Assembly: GCF_009696275.1 (NCBI RefSeq)
Contig: NZ_VUMI01000033.1
Coordinates: 1-63,994, forward strand
Direction of reading: 5' to 3'
Source: Eisenbergiella porci
Lineage (GTDB): Bacteria; Bacillota; Clostridia; Lachnospirales; Lachnospiraceae
DNA length: 63,994 bases
Positions 62,235 to 63,994 of this stretch are shown in pieces (the first letter of the stretch is position 1; each line of letters begins with the position of its first letter). The notes under the pieces were generated by a model, which saw only the letters and a list, made by a program, of their open reading frames with translations, searched no databases and had not been told where the DNA came from. Position numbers and translations under genes: made by a program.

Positions 62235-62260
62235 CAGGCAGCTGGAAAACCGGCTGCCTG
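62235..62260 (+). promoter_or_regulatory. Stem-loop between binding protein and permease genes
   Basis: CAGGCAGC / GCTGCCTG perfect 8-bp arms, no T-run. As at 42225, it may protect the binding-protein message and lower permease expression. Confidence 0.6.
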
Positions 62261-62273
62261 TATACGAGGAAGA

Positions 62274-63206
62274 ATGCGTATGAAACATAATAAGAAACCC
62301 ATATGGTATTATTTGAAGCGGGACCGGTTTATTTATCTGCTGATACTGCCGGGGCTGCTATGGTATATCATTTTCTGTTATCTGCCAATGTTTGGTATTG
62401 TTATTGCGTTTGAAGATTATAAGCCATTCTGGGGACTTGAAGGAATTTTTACCTCAGACTGGGTAGGACTGAAGCATTTCATTAAATTTTTTAAATCGGC
62501 ATATTGTTTGAGATTAATAAAAAATACATTGCTGTTAAGTATCTATTCTCTGGTGTGGAGTTTTCCGCTATCAATTATTCTCGCTTTGCTTATCAATGAA
62601 CTAAAGGGCAAATATTTTAAGAAAACAGTACAGACAGTATCCTATCTGCCGCATTTCCTGTCTGCCGTTATTGTCTGCGGCATGATACGAACCCTGACCA
62701 CTGTGGACGGGGGATTGGTAAATGCAATTGTTGCGGCGTTTGGAGGGGAAGCAATTCCTTTTTTGGGACAGCCGGAATGGTTTAGAACAATTTACACGGT
62801 ATCGGAGGTATGGCAGAGCATCGGATGGGAAAGTATTGTGTTTATTGCGGCAATGACCGGCATTGATAAGGAATTGTATGAAGCGGCAATGGTAGATGGC
62901 GCTGGCGTTATGCGACGTATGTGGAATATTACAATTCCGGGAATTATGCCGGTTATTACAATTATGCTGATTCTCAGAGTAGGCAGTATACTGAATCTTG
63001 GTTATGAGAAAGTTCTGCTTCTTTATTCACCTCAGGTTTATTCTACTGCAGATATCATTAGTACATATGTATATCGGGAAGGCGTGGTGAATCAAAATTA
63101 TTCTTTTGCTGCCGCAGTCAATCTGTTTACTTCGTTGATCTCTCTTGTTCTTGTATTAGGAACAAATAAAATTACGAAGAAAATGGGACAGGAGGGGATC
63201 TGGTAA
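62274..63206 (+). CDS. CUT1 sugar ABC permease (LplB type)
   Basis: A 310-residue permease with six helices (FIYLLILPGLLWYIIFCYLP first) and EAA loop YEAAMVDGAG. It pairs with the permease at 63206, whose ATG overlaps its stop by one base. Part of the sialoside importer. Confidence 0.87.
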   Translation: MRMKHNKKPIWYYLKRDRFIYLLILPGLLWYIIFCYLPMFGIVIAFEDYKPFWGLEGIFTSDWVGLKHFIKFFKSAYCLRLIKNTLLLSIYSLVWSFPLSIILALLINELKGKYFKKTVQTVSYLPHFLSAVIVCGMIRTLTTVDGGLVNAIVAAFGGEAIPFLGQPEWFRTIYTVSEVWQSIGWESIVFIAAMTGIDKELYEAAMVDGAGVMRRMWNITIPGIMPVITIMLILRVGSILNLGYEKVLLLYSPQVYSTADIISTYVYREGVVNQNYSFAAAVNLFTSLISLVLVLGTNKITKKMGQEGIW

Positions 63207-63901
63207 TGAAAAAGAAATTTTCCGGAGAACATATTTTTCAGGCGGTAGATATAATTTTAATGTGTATTTTTATGTTTCTGATAATTATCCCTGTATTTAC
63301 TGTCGTCATGACATCCTTTGTCAGTGAAGCGGAAATTGCCAGAAGGGGAACCTTTATCATTATTCCTGAGGATTTCGATTTCTCCGCCTATAAAATGCTG
63401 TTTGCCAGCGGAAAAAATATCCTGAGGGCATATGGCAATACATTATTTCGTGTTATTGTCGGAACTGCCCTGAATCTGCTGATTACGATATCTTTAGCAT
63501 ACGGTTTATCACGGAATAATTTAAAGGGACGTACCTTTCTGACCGCTTATGTGTTTTTCACAATGTTATTTTCAGGAGGCCTGATACCTACCTTCATTTT
63601 AGTAAAAGGGCTGGGGCTGATTGATTCCAGATGGGCAATGGTACTGCCTTGTATGGTAAATACGTGGAATTTACTTATTATGAGAAATTTCTTTTGTGCA
63701 ATTCCTAAAAGTCTGGAGGAAGCGGCAGTAATCGACGGGGCCAACGATTTACAGATTTTGAGCAGGGTGGTGCTTCCCTTATCAAAGGCATCGATTGCTA
63801 CAATAGGTCTTTTTTACGCGGTTAGTCATTGGAATGCATGGTTTGATGCAATGCTTTATATCAATAAGCAGCGCCGAAAGGCGCTGGCAGGTTGTAAATA
63901 A
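63206..63901 (+). pseudogene. CUT1 sugar ABC permease (YtcP/LplC type), truncated by the repeated element
   Basis: The native sequence runs to about residue 221 (through the EAA loop EEAAVIDGAND and LFYAVSHWNAWFDAMLYINK). At 63869 it enters the inverted repeat and gains ten foreign residues (QRRKALAGCK) before TAA at 63901. Family members are about 290 residues long, so the last helix and C-terminus are lost. The importer may be inactive, unless the intact allele also exists in the population. Confidence 0.85.
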
Positions 63902-63994
63902 TCCTCTCGATACTTTTATACTTAAATATTTATTTTCCACATCGCTACGCCCTTTTCATGTTTTTATCCACACCCTTTAGGCATTCGTAGCCTT
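63869..63994 (-). mobile_element. End of a multicopy, probably mobile element (right copy)
   Basis: Exact inverted copy of 2-127. It starts at CAGCGCCGAAAGGCGCTG (hairpin) directly after permease codons and runs off the contig. The minus strand from the contig edge encodes the same 15-16-residue ORF tail, stopping at about 63945. No sequence beyond the end shows whether a target duplication exists. Confidence 0.6.

Overview
The window looks like one contig from a gut Firmicute, most likely Lachnospiraceae. The evidence is Gram-positive-type lipoproteins, strong AGGAGG ribosome binding sites, TTGACA/TATAAT promoters, a T-box leader, and many LacI- and AraC-controlled CUT1 sugar ABC systems together with intracellular glycosidases. 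The family assignment is inference. Most of the window is moderately GC-rich; about 36.4-38.5 kb and 56.5-63.9 kb are visibly AT-richer.

Both contig ends carry the same 126-bp sequence in inverted orientation (2-127 and 63869-63994). It has a hairpin at its inner edge and the 3' tail of an unknown ORF, so it is probably the end of a mobile element present in several copies. At the left it abuts the trailer end of a type I-C-like CRISPR array with no cas genes in view. At the right it truncates a sugar ABC permease.

Layout: (a) 0.4-1.2 kb, an HtrA/trypsin-like protease. (b) 1.5-8.2 kb, a co-oriented zinc cluster: two G3E (CobW-type) GTPases, one with a long His-rich insert and one fused to a DUF1980-like domain, then a YlmH-like S4 protein, a CmpB-like membrane protein, and the zinc ABC importer ZnuA-ZnuC-ZnuB. 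(c) 8.2-13.8 kb, an AraC regulator divergent from a complete CUT1 ABC importer whose binding protein also has a C-terminal membrane helix. (d) 13.9-24.3 kb, a lipoprotein, a cytoplasmic GH115 alpha-glucuronidase, a LacI regulator, xylulokinase, a DUF4867 protein and a fucose/arabinose isomerase-like protein. (e) 24.5-36.2 kb, two small XRE regulators, an alanine/sodium symporter, a stand-alone family A DNA polymerase, a PAS-GGDEF cyclase, a transglutaminase-like protein, an SDR remnant, a one-domain DEAD-box protein, a lipoprotein, an NADP-type alcohol dehydrogenase and a third CobW-like GTPase. (f) 36.3-38.5 kb, tRNA-Ala(GGC), an alanine T-box and a broken alanyl-tRNA synthetase paralogue. 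(g) 38.5-44.9 kb, a maltodextrin locus: GH13 enzyme, two permeases, binding protein and LacI regulator. (h) 45-57 kb, a lipoprotein, a two-component system, an orphan NMT1-type binding protein, an O-antigen-ligase-like membrane protein, a secreted protein, PcrA helicase, a small acidic membrane protein, RlmD-type methyltransferase and a degenerate stretch. (i) 57.5-63.9 kb, a sialic acid operon: GntR-LacI hybrid regulator, N-acetylneuraminate lyase family protein, intracellular sialidase, binding protein and two permeases, the last one truncated.

The genes fit a carbohydrate scavenger that imports oligosaccharides and trims them in the cytoplasm. Only one of the three CUT1 loci encodes an ATPase, so the others probably share a MsmK-type ATPase. 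The most unusual features are a dispersed family of GTAACTGT...ACAGTTAC palindromes, including one 131-bp composite structured element; amplified hairpin-plus-RBS leader units; the T-box-led broken alaS paralogue; the recurring pairing of CobW GTPases with zinc functions; and mobile-element copies that cut a CRISPR array and a transporter gene.
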